DNA of 64,000 bases from positions 6,488,646 through 6,552,645 of the forward strand of contig OZ007514.1 in the NCBI GenBank assembly GCA_963931865.1, in the 5' to 3' direction. Source of the DNA: Axinella damicornis. Taxonomy: Eukaryota; Porifera; Demospongiae; Axinellida; Axinellidae. The position numbers and the translations under genes were made by a program. How positions within the stretch are numbered: the first letter of the stretch is position 1; each line of letters begins with the position of its first letter. Below, piece by piece: positions 54,537 to 64,000 of this stretch. A model generated the notes under the pieces. That model saw only the letters and a program-made list of their open reading frames with translations, did not search any database and was not told where the DNA came from.

Positions 54537-56049
54537 CGGAAAACAATCACACAATAATGCACACGTCTTTCCACACACTGTACTCTCACCCTTCAAGTTA
54601 GTGTCCTCCCTACTCTTTAACTGCTTGTTTAGATGTACTCACACCTAAAAGGATGCCCAGCTCGCAACCCATTCCAATTAATGCACACGTCATGTGAGAA
54701 CAACACTAGAGATACACAGGCGTCTTCACACACTGCTATTCAAGGCAGAAGGCTCTCAGCAAACACAGGCGTCTTCACACACTGGTATTCAAACACTTTA
54801 CTCATACGTTAGGCAGAAGGCCATATATCTGAGCAAACACAGGCGTCTTCACACCTGTATTAAAATTATACGACTTATATACGCATTTAATAACCACAAC
54901 TATACACAACTAATACAAACAACTAGAAGACTTTACCTCCTTCACATTCACGAGCAGCTTATACGGATGTCCACCCGGTCTCCAACCACCGGCACCAGAT
55001 CCTCCTCGCTGAAGTCGAGAAATTTGGCACCTGGCCTGACATGCCTGGTATGCGGTTTCGGTTGAAACTGGTTACAAAGTGCGAATGGAATCCCTTCTCC
55101 TCCAATCAATCTCCATCTCTTCAATTCGCTCCATCGTAGTCATAGCTAGTCAATCCGAGATACTGAAACAACAAACGTTCACACCGCGTACGTACCAGCA
55201 AAGTTATTAGTTGGCAGATAATGATAAGGTGATGTAACCATTGTCACGTGTTTTAGTGTTCAGTGCACGTGCGCGCGCGCCCGCGGCGTGGCCCGGCGCG
55301 CGCGCATATCCGCATAGAGCTGAAGTCACTGCTAATGCTAGCTGGATCATGAAGTGGACTTGTAAATGGAAATTGGACTGCAGACAGCCTGTGTGCTGCA
55401 TTGTTAAGATTGGCAGTACACTGTGATGCACAATTTAGCACAGTGCTGGATGGCACACAAGTGCTGGTGTTGAGTTACAGCCACGAGTTGCAAGGCATGA
55501 GTTAGTTCCTCAGAACTTCTGCTGAACAACTTTTTTGTTTTACTACTGCCTTCTTTTTTTCAAGAGGAAAGTGTGGGTGTGTCCATGCCAATGCTCGTGG
55601 TGATGATTTTTATATTTTGGTCTTAGCTTTCACTTTATTCTATTTGGTGGGTGTAGATTGAAGTCCCATGGGTGTTACAATAGATTGGTGGGTGTTAACC
55701 ATTGTGCTATTAAGGAAGAGGGTGTACATATGACACAACAAGGTGTTCCAAAACACCCCATTAAGGCAGGGAGTTTGAATACACCTCATCCGGGGTGTAA
55801 AGATACGCCCCATTTTTAACAGTGTGCAGGTTGAGAAGTACATAAGCTAAAGGCTGTAGCTACGTAGCTAGCTACGTTCACTATATACCGTCGGACACAC
55901 GTGCGTGACGTCCTTCAATTATCATTGATGTTGTCATGACATCAGTGGCACACATCACGTGATAAATTTCACCAGGCCTTCTCTCCATGGCTGTGAGATA
56001 AAATTTGGGTGGAGGCACAGTTAGTTCACTGCTGGATAAACATGACGTA

Positions 56050-56962
56050 CCATATATCTTCTAAAAATTTGGCATCCCTAATTATTCGGCACCCCTTCAC
56101 GCAAATGGGAAAAATTGTCTCTAATTTCGGCAAGGAAATTCCCAAATATTTCGGAATTTAATCTCTAATTGTAATACGTTTTCGGCAGCTTGCCGTCCTG
56201 TCCGAGAGGCTTATACAAGCCAGTCAAGGAGAGAGATCGGTGAGTTCGGTGCTGTTTAAAGCCCCAAGCGGTGAAAGCTCCAAGCTGTCGCCAATGTACA
56301 CAAGCCCCTGGAAGTCAACCGATCGCTTTGACGTAGCTAGCTACGTGCCACTTTGACCAGTTCGTCCAATTGGTGAAAGCCCTACACTCGCAAACCTCCG
56401 AGTCTTGCCCTGACCCTGAGAGTCAACACAGATGAACATAGAACGACACGGGGTGAGTACTGGGGGGTAGTAGCTAGCTACGTGCCACGTTGACCAGTTC
56501 GTCCAATTGGTGAAAGCCCTACACTCGCAAACCTCCAAGTCTTGCCCTGACCCTGAGAGTCAACACAGATGAACATAGAACGACACGGGGTGAGTACTGG
56601 GGGGTATGATCGTACAGCCTGGGGCACAGTACCGGCGGGTATCGATCGCATGGTATAGCCTGCGGTACAGTTCGAGATCGTTCACTTCGTACACCGACAA
56701 TTCGGGCCAACGCAGGTGCTAGTCGAAAGTATGGAGTGTCATAGTCTGTACCAAGAGGAAAGACTACGTACCTTGCCCTGCCGGTATAGCTGCTCGATCT
56801 TGAGACTTGAATCTCTAGTGGAAAAAAATCGACCGACCGACCGCTTCTAATTATTCGGCACTTCTGCATTTTGGTACAAATTTTGCGATTTTACTTCTAA
56901 TTATTTCGGCAAAGCTTATGAATAATTAATAAAAACCTGCCGAATTTTTAGAAGATATACGG
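56050..56962. mobile_element. Tc1/mariner-like TIR element with internal duplication
   Basis: Ends CCATATATCTTCTAAAAATT and complement, flanked by TA. Repeated ATTATTCGGCA-type subterminal motifs. A segment of about 128 bp (AGCTACGTGCCAC to GAGTACTGGGGGGTA) is directly duplicated at 56338-56470 and 56477-56608. No transposase. Confidence 0.68.
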
Positions 56963-56988
56963 TATCACTGCATCCTTTGCCCGCAGTC

Positions 56989-57411
56989 TAGCCTCATACC
57001 CAGGCCCTCACACGAACGCGGAAGAGGGCCTGGTGACACTTGGTAAAATTCCCGTATGTGTACAGTCAGCATAACTGCGTAAGCGATTACATTCCTTACT
57101 TGGATGCATTCGAAATCAAGCGGAAGGTAGCAGCTGTTGGTGATGGCTAAGCAGAAAGTCCTTGCCAAGGAGTGACCAGAGGTGAGTCTTGAAGGCTACA
57201 ACAGCGGTTTTATCAAATGGCTACACTTTTCACAGGGTAAAGAATGCAATTACTACGCAGTAATTGGCAATGGACGAACGTGATTCGCCTACCTGAAATC
57301 AAGACTGTTGAGCTCAACACATACAGGAATTTGCCAAGTGTCATATAGGAATTTGCCAAGTGTCACCAGGCCCACTTCCGCGTTCCATGTGTGGGCCTGG
57401 GAACGAGGCTA
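56989..57411. mobile_element. 423-bp element of the TAGCCTCG family
   Basis: TAGCCTCATACCCAGGCCC and complement; flanking 9-mers CCCGCAGTC and TCCACAGTC match at 7 of 9. The interior is shared with the truncated copy at 33065-33395. Confidence 0.78.
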
Positions 57412-57500
57412 TCCACAGTCTAGTGTATACTTCCCCTCTACTCAAAACCCCCCACTAAAGTTAACTGAGGGCTGCTATGAGCTAGGCCCTTCAAACTTAC

Positions 57501-57627
57501 GGGGTTTCATTTGTGGATGTTGCGGTGGATTCGTACCTGGTGGATTCGTACCTGGTGGATTTGTACTTGGGGGATTCGTACTCGGTATCCAGCTTCCCCA
57601 TGTAGCAACTATCATGAAGAGAAACAT
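57501..57627 (-). CDS. Paralogous signal-anchor/stem exon, second copy
   Basis: 127 bp (42 codons plus 1 nt): MFLFMIVATWGSW then TNPP-type repeats, and the same C/GTAAGT donor in phase 1 as the exon at 51521. The hydrophobic segment is shorter because the sequence before the Met is frameshifted relative to the other copies. Could be an alternative first exon or a decayed duplicate. Confidence 0.45.
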
Positions 57628-57729
57628 AGCATTAGAACACACTGTGTTTGTTGTAACACTAAGTGGGTCTACCTTGCAGACCAGATCATCTCATTGATGA
57701 CCTTGGGAAGATCTGCAAGGTCACCACTA

Positions 57730-58340
57730 CAACTGGTTGTCATGGAAATTTCTGGGATTCTGTAAAAGCTGGACTCTGGACTGGACCATGACCTGGACTA
57801 TGGACTGGACTGGACTCTGGACTGACCAAAACAGCTGTACATATACAGCAAACGTCACCCAAGCTATGAAGGGATGTCTCCAGCTCTCTCTTAAGTTGCT
57901 TCTTAGCCAGTTGCGGCATCGTTCCTCGATTTCCGAGAGGTCAAAGATCACATGCATATTCAACAATGGGCTCAAACTACAGCCATGGATAACATAGGAA
58001 TATTCCTTCTGGTTCTACACTTCACGAAAGGCTGGAGTTTGGTAATAACCGCTCTTCAAGCAGGCAGAGCATCCTAACTGGAGCTCAATTAGTTTGACAA
58101 TAGTTCTTTCCAACAAATGTGTGTGACCTCCATAAGAAACAGTCAATACAAGTCATAGATGGTACAGAACCCACAAGAATTCAGCCATAGCCACTTTTGT
58201 TGAAGCTAATTAAATATGCATTTGACCTTTGACCTCTCAGAAATCGAGGAGATGATGCTGCAACAGGCTAGGAAGCAGCTTGAGACAGAGCTGGAGACGA
58301 CCCTTCATAGCTTTAGTGATGTTTGCTGTCTTCCTGCATG
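57730..58340. repeat. Foldback repeat with GACTGGACTGG ends
   Basis: Segments around 57850-57960 (CCAAGCTATGAAGGGATGTC) and 58205-58330 are inverted copies. The same family appears near 5440-5640 and 49490-49760. Confidence 0.6.
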
Positions 58341-58763
58341 CGCATGCACTTCGCTCAGGCTCGCCCTCCAATGTCCTGCATTCCACTAGTAAGGTTATTA
58401 TGTATATTATAGCATAATAATTACAACGGAATTAAAGTTCAAAGTGCAGTGCTATAGATACATGACAAAGGTCAAATGCTTTTTTGTAGCTTTGTGTAGT
58501 GTGTGAGAGTCTGACTTCACCAGAGCGGCCGGAGAACAAGGTACATGAATATCTGATTATATTCTGAAGTGGAAAAGTGATGAAGACAAGCTAGAGGATA
58601 ACGTTGTATGTCCAACTGGTGCCAAGCTGACTTGCATACTCCAGGCAATGATATAACCATGACTTGTAGTTGCATATGTGCTGAAGGTCCCCGGGTTCAC
58701 CGTTCATAGTGTGCAAAGATTGCACAATAATTATTGTGGTTGTAAATCTTGTAGCAGAAGAGG

Positions 58764-59215
58764 TAGAGGAGCAGAAGGAAGGAAGGAGCGTGAAATGACC
58801 ACGCAAAAGATCAAATTTTCCCCACGGTAGTCCCGCTACTATCTTTCGCTCGCACGTGTACGGAGACTTCATGAAGGATGACTACTAGAACGACAAATTG
58901 GTAGTGACAGACCTCGAGAAAGTGCTGTATGACGATGCAGTCAACCGAGGCGCATCACACAGCCAAGCGGGCGTCTCGACTAGTGGAAATAACCACCCCT
59001 TCTGCTTTTCTGGAGTTCATGACTGCTGGGAAACATCCTGTGATACCAACGGACACTATCTTCTCTCTCCCATCGCCTGTCGCTATAGTCAGTCAATGGC
59101 ATCACAGAAAAACAACGATACACGTGCAAGCTAAAAATAGTAACGGGACTACCGTGGGAGATTTCAATTTGTGTGGTCGTTTCACTCTCCTTCCGTCAGC
59201 TCCTCTACCTCCTTA
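58764..59215. repeat. Inverted-repeat element with CCACGGTAGTCCCG arms
   Basis: Arms of about 80-90 bp: AGAGGTAGAGGAGC...CCCCACGGTAGTCCCG on the left and CGGGACTACCGTGGGAG...GCTCCTCTACCTCC on the right. The interior shows no protein I recognise. Confidence 0.65.
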
Positions 59216-59350
59216 CGGTGCTCCTGCATGGAGATAATGTGGGCCAGCTTCCTCTCAACCCTACAAAAGGCTATAAACATGCATTTGCCCTTCCTCATGT
59301 ATCTGCACTTTGGACTTGTTATATCATACATCTACATTTCAATATTGTAC

Positions 59351-59511
59351 AGTCACTGGGAAAGTCTGGTATATGCAAGCGCAGTTGATAAAAGCCGGAT
59401 TTCTCGTGCGAACTACAGTACTAATATGGATCTGTCACGTGATCTAACAGTACAAATCCATACTATGGGATTTTATCAACTGCGCTTGCATACCAGGCCT
59501 TCCCATTGACT
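59351..59511. mobile_element. Short inverted-repeat element
   Basis: CAGTCACTGGGAAAG...GTTGATAAAA and its complement, arms about 44 bp, total about 160 bp. Confidence 0.7.
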
Positions 59512-59701
59512 GCTGTACATTACAAGTTTTGTACTGTAGGTCACGTGAGAGGTCCGTATTAGCACCGTAGGTCACACCAGAAATCCGTATTATGTACTGT
59601 AGTCACGTGCGCTACAGCAAATCAGTGACGATATAGTTTCGTGTCAGAGACTAGCTGGTACTACCTTTTCAGTTTTGGGCTCCTGAAGAGGGCTGACTTA
59701 C

Positions 59702-59791
59702 ATCTCGATACTTCTGGAAGTCGAGGTTGAACTCGTTTGTATACTCGGCATCCCGTTTGAAATGGATTGTACAGCTGCCAGTTATCGGCAT
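59702..59791 (-). CDS. Candidate first exon of an unrecognised gene
   Basis: ATG at 59791 followed by 30 codons ending exactly at a strong GTAAGT donor; reads MPITGSCTIHFKRDAEYTNE then FNLDFQKYRD. The SEYxxxF-like AEYTNEF motif recalls short first exons of microtubule-associated proteins such as MDM1, but this is a weak impression. Later exons were not found. Confidence 0.3.
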
Positions 59792-60278
59792 GGCTCTGCC
59801 TTGGGCTTGGTACACAGGCCTTCTTGCCCATGGCAACCAGAAATGAAAATATTGTCGCCAAGCAAGCTATGGTAATGTACGTTCATTGGTAGAGGAACGT
59901 GCAATTATTAGAACTGTCTCTTGTAATTAAATTAGTGTGTTGTATAATACGTCACTACACCTTCACTGGTGTGTTCAATACATAATTGGGCGAGCGTGAG
60001 CGAGCCCCATACTAGTCGTAGTCAATATGTTGCACTGTTGTCGATATGTCTCCCATACCGTAAATCTGGCACATACAATATAATGTACGAAACTTTGTAC
60101 TCATTTCCGAACATCGTACTGTAAATCTCTGCCGTGTCTGGTACTGAGACTGCTGTTTGATGGACGATGGCGACAACAAGACACAGACCAGCGTACTACT
60201 CTTCGGCAAGTCATTGAGGCAGACGGTGCAGTGCTCATCTTTGATAGCCATGGCTCTAGCTCTGTACTCGATCAACTA

Positions 60279-60969
60279 CAGTCGAACCTCCGTTAACGGA
60301 CCCTCCGAGAAGCAGACAACCTCCCTACAGCGGACACAGTCCGTGTTACGGATTGAAATTACCATAGTTGTAATACTTAAGCAACCTCCGAGAAGCGGAC
60401 GCTTCTGGATTCCGGACAGCGGACAAGATCCACACTCCCTACTGCACTTTCCAATACACAAAATTGCCAAGGCAACTACAGCCTCCTTGTAACTCTTCAG
60501 CTTGAGGGGTTCTTCTTGTTCAGTAGTGTCATCTTCTTCATCGTCACTGTCTCTACTTACTATAATTGCGTGCATGCTATTGTTTACTTCGGTACGCGGT
60601 TTGTCTATTTTTAGGGTGTGGTTTCCTTGGTGTCTGTTATTTAGAGGAAGAAGTTTCTCAATTTCTAGAATTCAACAAGACAGACAACACTATATACATG
60701 ACCATTTCCACACTCACTAACAGTTGTTCATACCTTTATTCCAAGTTGATTCATTCAGAACCACATGAAATCACCCATTTAATTGTTCCCTTTGCTGTTT
60801 TCCAACATTGAATTTCAATACTGACAGTCACTATCACTTCTCTTATCGTTTTATACATTGCAGAGATGATATGAGATCAAAATATGGTGAACCTCCGAGA
60901 TAGGGACAACCTCCGAAGAGAGGACAAAAGCCCTGTTCCCAAAGTGTCCTCTCTTCGGAGGTTCGACTG
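60279..60969. mobile_element. pogo/Tigger-like remnant
   Basis: TIRs CAGTCGAACCTCCG and complement with flanking TA, the classical pogo/Tigger terminus. Inside, the minus strand near 60430-60575 encodes an acidic stretch then LKLKSYKEAVVALAILCIG, resembling the C-terminal tail of Tigger/CENP-B-type transposases. The catalytic core is gone. Confidence 0.7.
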
Positions 60970-61239
60970 TACTAGTATATACTTGAGGTAAGTCACGTGC
61001 AATATTACGTTTATGGAAGATTATTTCATTCCATTGTGAAACTGCAACCTGTTTAAAGTCACCAGACCCTTCTTCCCTCCCCTTTTGCCCCGCCCCACTA
61101 CTGATTGTTGCAGGAAGGGTCTGGGCCACGCGAGACTATGTCATGCATATGTGTGTACTTTTGGTATGATATAATTTCTGGGGCCTGAGGTTGTGCTGTG
61201 CTCATGCAGTCACACAGTCTTGCTATAGAACTGTTACAC

Positions 61240-61318
61240 TAGTCTCGCAGGCCAGCCTCTCGCCACACCCACTAACCTCCCCGTAGTGGGTGTGGCGAGA
61301 GACTGGCCCGCGAGACTA
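61240..61318. mobile_element. 79-bp MITE with 9-bp target duplication
   Basis: TAGTCTCGCAGGCCAG and complement CTGGCCCGCGAGACTA; flanks CTGTTACAC and CTGTTACAT match at 8 of 9. Confidence 0.82.
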
Positions 61319-61503
61319 CTGTTACATCAAAAGTACACACAGATGCACAACATAGTCTGTCGCGCATTCCACTAGTAAATAACATCACTAAAATCCTTTG
61401 CACAAAGTCTAGTATATACTTCCCCTCTACTCAAAAAACCCCACTAAAATCACCTGAGGGCGCGGCTGCCGGCTATCAGCGCAGCTAGACCCTTCAACCT
61501 TAC

Positions 61504-61642
61504 CAGGTTTCGTTTGTGGATGTTGCCGTGGATTCGGTCTCTTTATCCAGCTTCCCCAGGTAGCAACCATCATGACGAGAAACGCCATTACCACACACGA
61601 GAGAATTGCTACAGATCTCCATGATCTCTGTGGCTTATACAT
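61504..61642 (-). CDS. Paralogous signal-anchor/stem exon, third copy (with start codon)
   Basis: 139 bp (46 codons plus 1 nt). ATG at 61642 opens MYKPQRSWRSVAILSCVVMA, continues FLVMMVATWGSW and ends QHPQTKP before G/GTAAGG in phase 1. It has a clean start, basic cytosolic tail and membrane helix, so it is the best-preserved first exon of the three. It lacks the TNPPS repeats. It could be the distal promoter of the glycosyltransferase 12 kb away or belong to a paralogue lost from the window. Confidence 0.55.
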
Positions 61643-61790
61643 CCCCGGCCCCACGGATGCTGAGCCACGATTTACCAGGGATTCCAATCTGATCCACCGT
61701 ATCCATATCCGGAGCCGGAGAGCAGTCACGTGCAATGTCTGTGCGCGCGCGCGCGAGATATCGGTGCGTATGATTTATGTATGTTACTAC

Positions 61791-62174
61791 TAGTCTCGGA
61801 ACCAGACCCTTCAGGTGGGGGAGGAGGAAAGGGTCTGGGCACGTTCCTACATTCGAGTTGTCCTCACGGAACGTAATTATGCGTGGTAATTAGCGATCAA
61901 CTGCGATACCACGCGTACGATCACAGTCGACTTGCTCGTTGCTCTCCTCGACTTTTGTCAGTCACTCGCGGGTAACGCGGTACGGCACAGCGATTCGCCA
62001 TGTCTAGTCACTGGCGACACAGAAAGCCTGGAGAAAAATCATTTCCCTGACGTCATTCGCAATCAACGCTTCTGATTCGTTAGGTCAACATTCCGACCTG
62101 GGGACAACTCGAATGTAAGATGGTGCCCAGACCCTTTCCTCCTCCCCCGCACGAAGGGTCTGGTTCCGAGACTA
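61791..62174. mobile_element. 384-bp element, TAGTCTCGG family, copy 2
   Basis: Perfect 9-bp duplication TGTTACTAC (61782-61790 and 62175-62183). Differs from 34898-35285 by only a few substitutions and short gaps. Confidence 0.9.
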
Positions 62175-62189
62175 TGTTACTACCTACGG

Positions 62190-62640
62190 TTTTGTGAGAA
62201 GGGTGAATGCCTATCTAAAGACTCAACAATATAATAAATCTGGCTACCACCTGGTATAGCTCAGCCTAATACTATGGTCTTCAGACAGGGAGCGCTGGCT
62301 TAGAATCCATCCAGAAAAGGGTTGACTGGAGATGCTTGGGTCTGATTCTTCGAGCCAATGCTGGCAGTGTAAAACACCGGAGTCAATGTTGTCCATATAC
62401 CAACGCAAGGGCACCTACTGCTTGTGCAGACACTGACTTCTGCTCTGTGATGGCAAATTTCAGCTCATGCATCTGCTGCTAAAAAAAATGACATAAACAA
62501 GTAATTAAAAATGTAGCAGGATGTAGGGATACCAGAACGGCAAAAAGTAAGGAAACAAGGTAGGGATGATCACACAAAACAGATCTCTGTAGGGGGGATC
62601 GTATACTTCACTTCTTCAGTTTCACTTCGAGTTCACTTCT
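62190..62640. repeat. Dispersed repeat, inverted relative to 19545-20080
   Basis: Reads GAATGCCTATCTAAAGACTC to GTAGGGATACCAGAACGG, matching the left locus in opposite orientation; 62515-62615 is the foldback-family end. Confidence 0.7.
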
Positions 62641-62918
62641 GGTTTCCAGACCGGGGTCTTGGCAAATGAAATACCGAGCACTGCATTCCGGTGAATGTAA
62701 TTGTACATTCTGTTCTAGCTCGTTCTTACACACAGTGCATGCCTGTGGCTTCTCACCTCTTGTGATAGACTAGTTCCAAGCTTGCACAGTAGATGACAAC
62801 GAATGAGCAATTAATGAGAATAGAATGCAACTGAAGACGACCTACCGACAATAATACACAGCTCACAGGTGCTCCCTACAAAACCAGCAATCTTGCACAA
62901 CATCCTCAACAGGAAAAC

Positions 62919-62964
62919 TAGCCTCGTTCCCAGGCCCCATCCGAAAATCCTGGGAACGAGGCTA
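62919..62964. mobile_element. 46-bp minimal MITE with 9-bp target duplication
   Basis: TAGCCTCGTTCCCAGG, a short loop, CCTGGGAACGAGGCTA; perfect CAGGAAAAC on both sides (62910-62918 and 62965-62973). The smallest member of its family here. Confidence 0.9.
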
Positions 62965-63571
62965 CAGGAAAACCACATGCTAAATGTTAGATATTCAACT
63001 CAAAGACATGACCTAGATGACAAACAGGAAACATCATACACCCACAACATCCACACAATGCTGACATCAATAGTCACCTGAAAGGAAAGCTATAAGTAGC
63101 CAGTTCCTCTCCTAAAATACTTCCTAATACAACAGATTTGTGTGCCGGATAAACAAGTTTGTCAGGAGCTCTAGCACTGGCATAGCTAGCTACAGCTGCT
63201 GAATGAAGTCAGTTCTCCATACAACTAAGATCAAGTTTAAGGCTGATATACCACCACAAATCTGCAAGGAGACTTCTGTTGCTCTGTGATAGATGGCAGA
63301 CTTCGACTTCAGCTCAAGCATAATAAGAATGCCTGTAACAAGATCTTGGGATAGCAGATACTACTTCAGCTCTGCTATATATGCATGGACGAGGCGTATT
63401 ACGTCATAGCCTTAGGCGCATTGCGCTGTACAGCTGCGCCGTACACACATTTATTCCATTCCGTTCCGTTCTATGGCTGCCTGGGAACGAGGCTAACATA
63501 CATGCAGGTCAGGTGGTGCTTTAATTAGAGTGGCATCACTTCACTGCATTCGTTTTGTGCCCGGACAGCGG

Positions 63572-64000
63572 ATGGCAGCAAGTTTGCAGGAAGGTAAATA
63601 CGACGAAGATTTCAATCCCTTACTCTATCTCAATGAAAGACTCGGTGGGATTGATTGGATTACAGCTCAGAAGAACAATGGAGACCGAGATCGAGTGTTC
63701 TTCCCTCTACAGTGCTACCACGAGTTCTTTGCTACCTCCGAACTTGCTACAAGAAGAAACATTTCTTTCCTGGATTACGGTATTGGACCCAACTTGTCTG
63801 CTTTAATTTCTGCTGCTCCTCACGCCTCTGAGATGATACTATGTGATTATGCTGAATCCAATCTTGCGTATCTACGACAGTGGATGAATAAAGTGCCTAT
63901 GGGATACAGTTGGGCGCCACAATTTGAGTATGTTGTTAACTACTTAGAAAGGAAAGAGACGAAAGATGCCGTGAAAGAGAGAGAGGAGCTTATTAGGACT
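63572..64000 (+). CDS. NNMT/PNMT/INMT-family N-methyltransferase, 5' part (runs off the window)
   Basis: ATG at 63572 opens MAASLQEGKYDEDFNPLLYL and stays open for 143 codons to the edge. Members of this family transfer a methyl group from S-adenosylmethionine to small amines such as nicotinamide, phenylethanolamine or indolethylamines, usually in the cytosol. Visible family features: a Tyr/Phe-rich N-terminal substrate lobe with NPLLYLNERL; FLDYGIGPNLSALIS near residue 70, the SAM-binding motif I (Asp-x-Gly-x-Gly-Pro); ILCDYAESNLAYLRQWM, the motif II acidic residue and helix; then GYSWAPQFEYVVNYLE. Motif I has Tyr where Ile or Val is common. The rest of the catalytic domain lies outside. Upstream 63480-63497 is a lone TAGCCTCG-family end, so the promoter sits beside transposon debris. 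The substrate cannot be inferred. Confidence 0.85.
   Translation, partial: MAASLQEGKYDEDFNPLLYLNERLGGIDWITAQKNNGDRDRVFFPLQCYHEFFATSELATRRNISFLDYGIGPNLSALISAAPHASEMILCDYAESNLAYLRQWMNKVPMGYSWAPQFEYVVNYLERKETKDAVKEREELIRT

Larger units (their letters stand above)
53151..55824. mobile_element. 2.7-kb TIR element with subterminal repeats
   Basis: Ends CACTGTTAAAAAGGGGGTGT and, inverted, CACTGTTAAAAATGGGGCGT. Both subterminal regions are rich in GGTGT/ACACC motifs: a 22-bp minisatellite on the left and scattered GGGTGT on the right (55625-55810). It encloses candidate spliced exons on the minus strand. Target duplication not clear. Confidence 0.6.

Noticed and set aside
57727..57997. Opposite-strand frames rich in Trp-Thr or Val-Gln
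   Set aside because: Produced by the GGACTGGACTGG-type repeat; not a protein.
60012..60275. Minus-strand frame with CTVCLND suggesting a RING finger
   Set aside because: Only one CxxC pair is present and the rest of the RING cysteine/histidine pattern is absent.

Overview
The window looks like metazoan nuclear DNA, most likely from a demosponge. That is an inference from gene content, not from a marker gene. It has spliced genes with GT/AG introns, some only about 40-100 bp long, a Death-domain plus ankyrin protein built from one-repeat exons, and a very high load of small inverted-repeat elements. Most open frames are shadows or repeat translations; the real genes were found by joining exons whose splice sites and reading phases agree.

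Region 1 (about 1.5-32.4 kb, minus strand) is one long gene. From its 5' end (high coordinates) it has a candidate 12-codon first exon, a Death-domain exon (30263-30565), an 860-bp exon for a helical module (28939-29798), and 22 recognisable ankyrin exons down to a stop at 1531. Nearly all ankyrin exons encode exactly one repeat of 30-34 residues in phase 0. They fall into three classes (A, B, C), and B exons are usually followed by an A or C exon. A tandem duplication (7019-12024 and 12025-16471) multiplied part of the array, and one copy later lost a B exon. Introns are full of mobile-element debris and (TG)n tracts.

Region 2 (about 33-36.5 kb) is repeats. Region 3 (36.7-44.8 kb) is the most unusual part. 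It holds an intact 11-exon tyrosine recombinase gene (464 codons, full catalytic set), a block of 127-bp repeats arranged as two inverted arms, a 456-aa nuclear protein with a possible GRF-like zinc motif, and a convergent gene for a coiled-coil protein with a possible GCR1_C-like C-terminus and a tandemly triplicated 60-bp exon. These may be one Crypton/DIRS-type system or a domesticated locus.

Region 4 (44.8-63.5 kb) is repeat-rich. It contains a GT32-like glycosyltransferase (catalytic exon 48279-49189, minus) with three paralogous signal-anchor exons upstream at 51.5, 57.5 and 61.5 kb, all ending in the compatible phase. It also has several well-delimited TIR elements. At the right edge (63572 onward, plus) an NNMT/PNMT-like methyltransferase starts and runs out of the window.

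Mobile elements include a family with TAG(C/T)CTCG termini and 9-bp target duplications, some members only 46-79 bp; a TTAA-flanked foldback; a pogo/Tigger-like remnant; and elements dated by comparison with their empty sites in the tandem duplication. No tRNA, rRNA or CRISPR array was seen.
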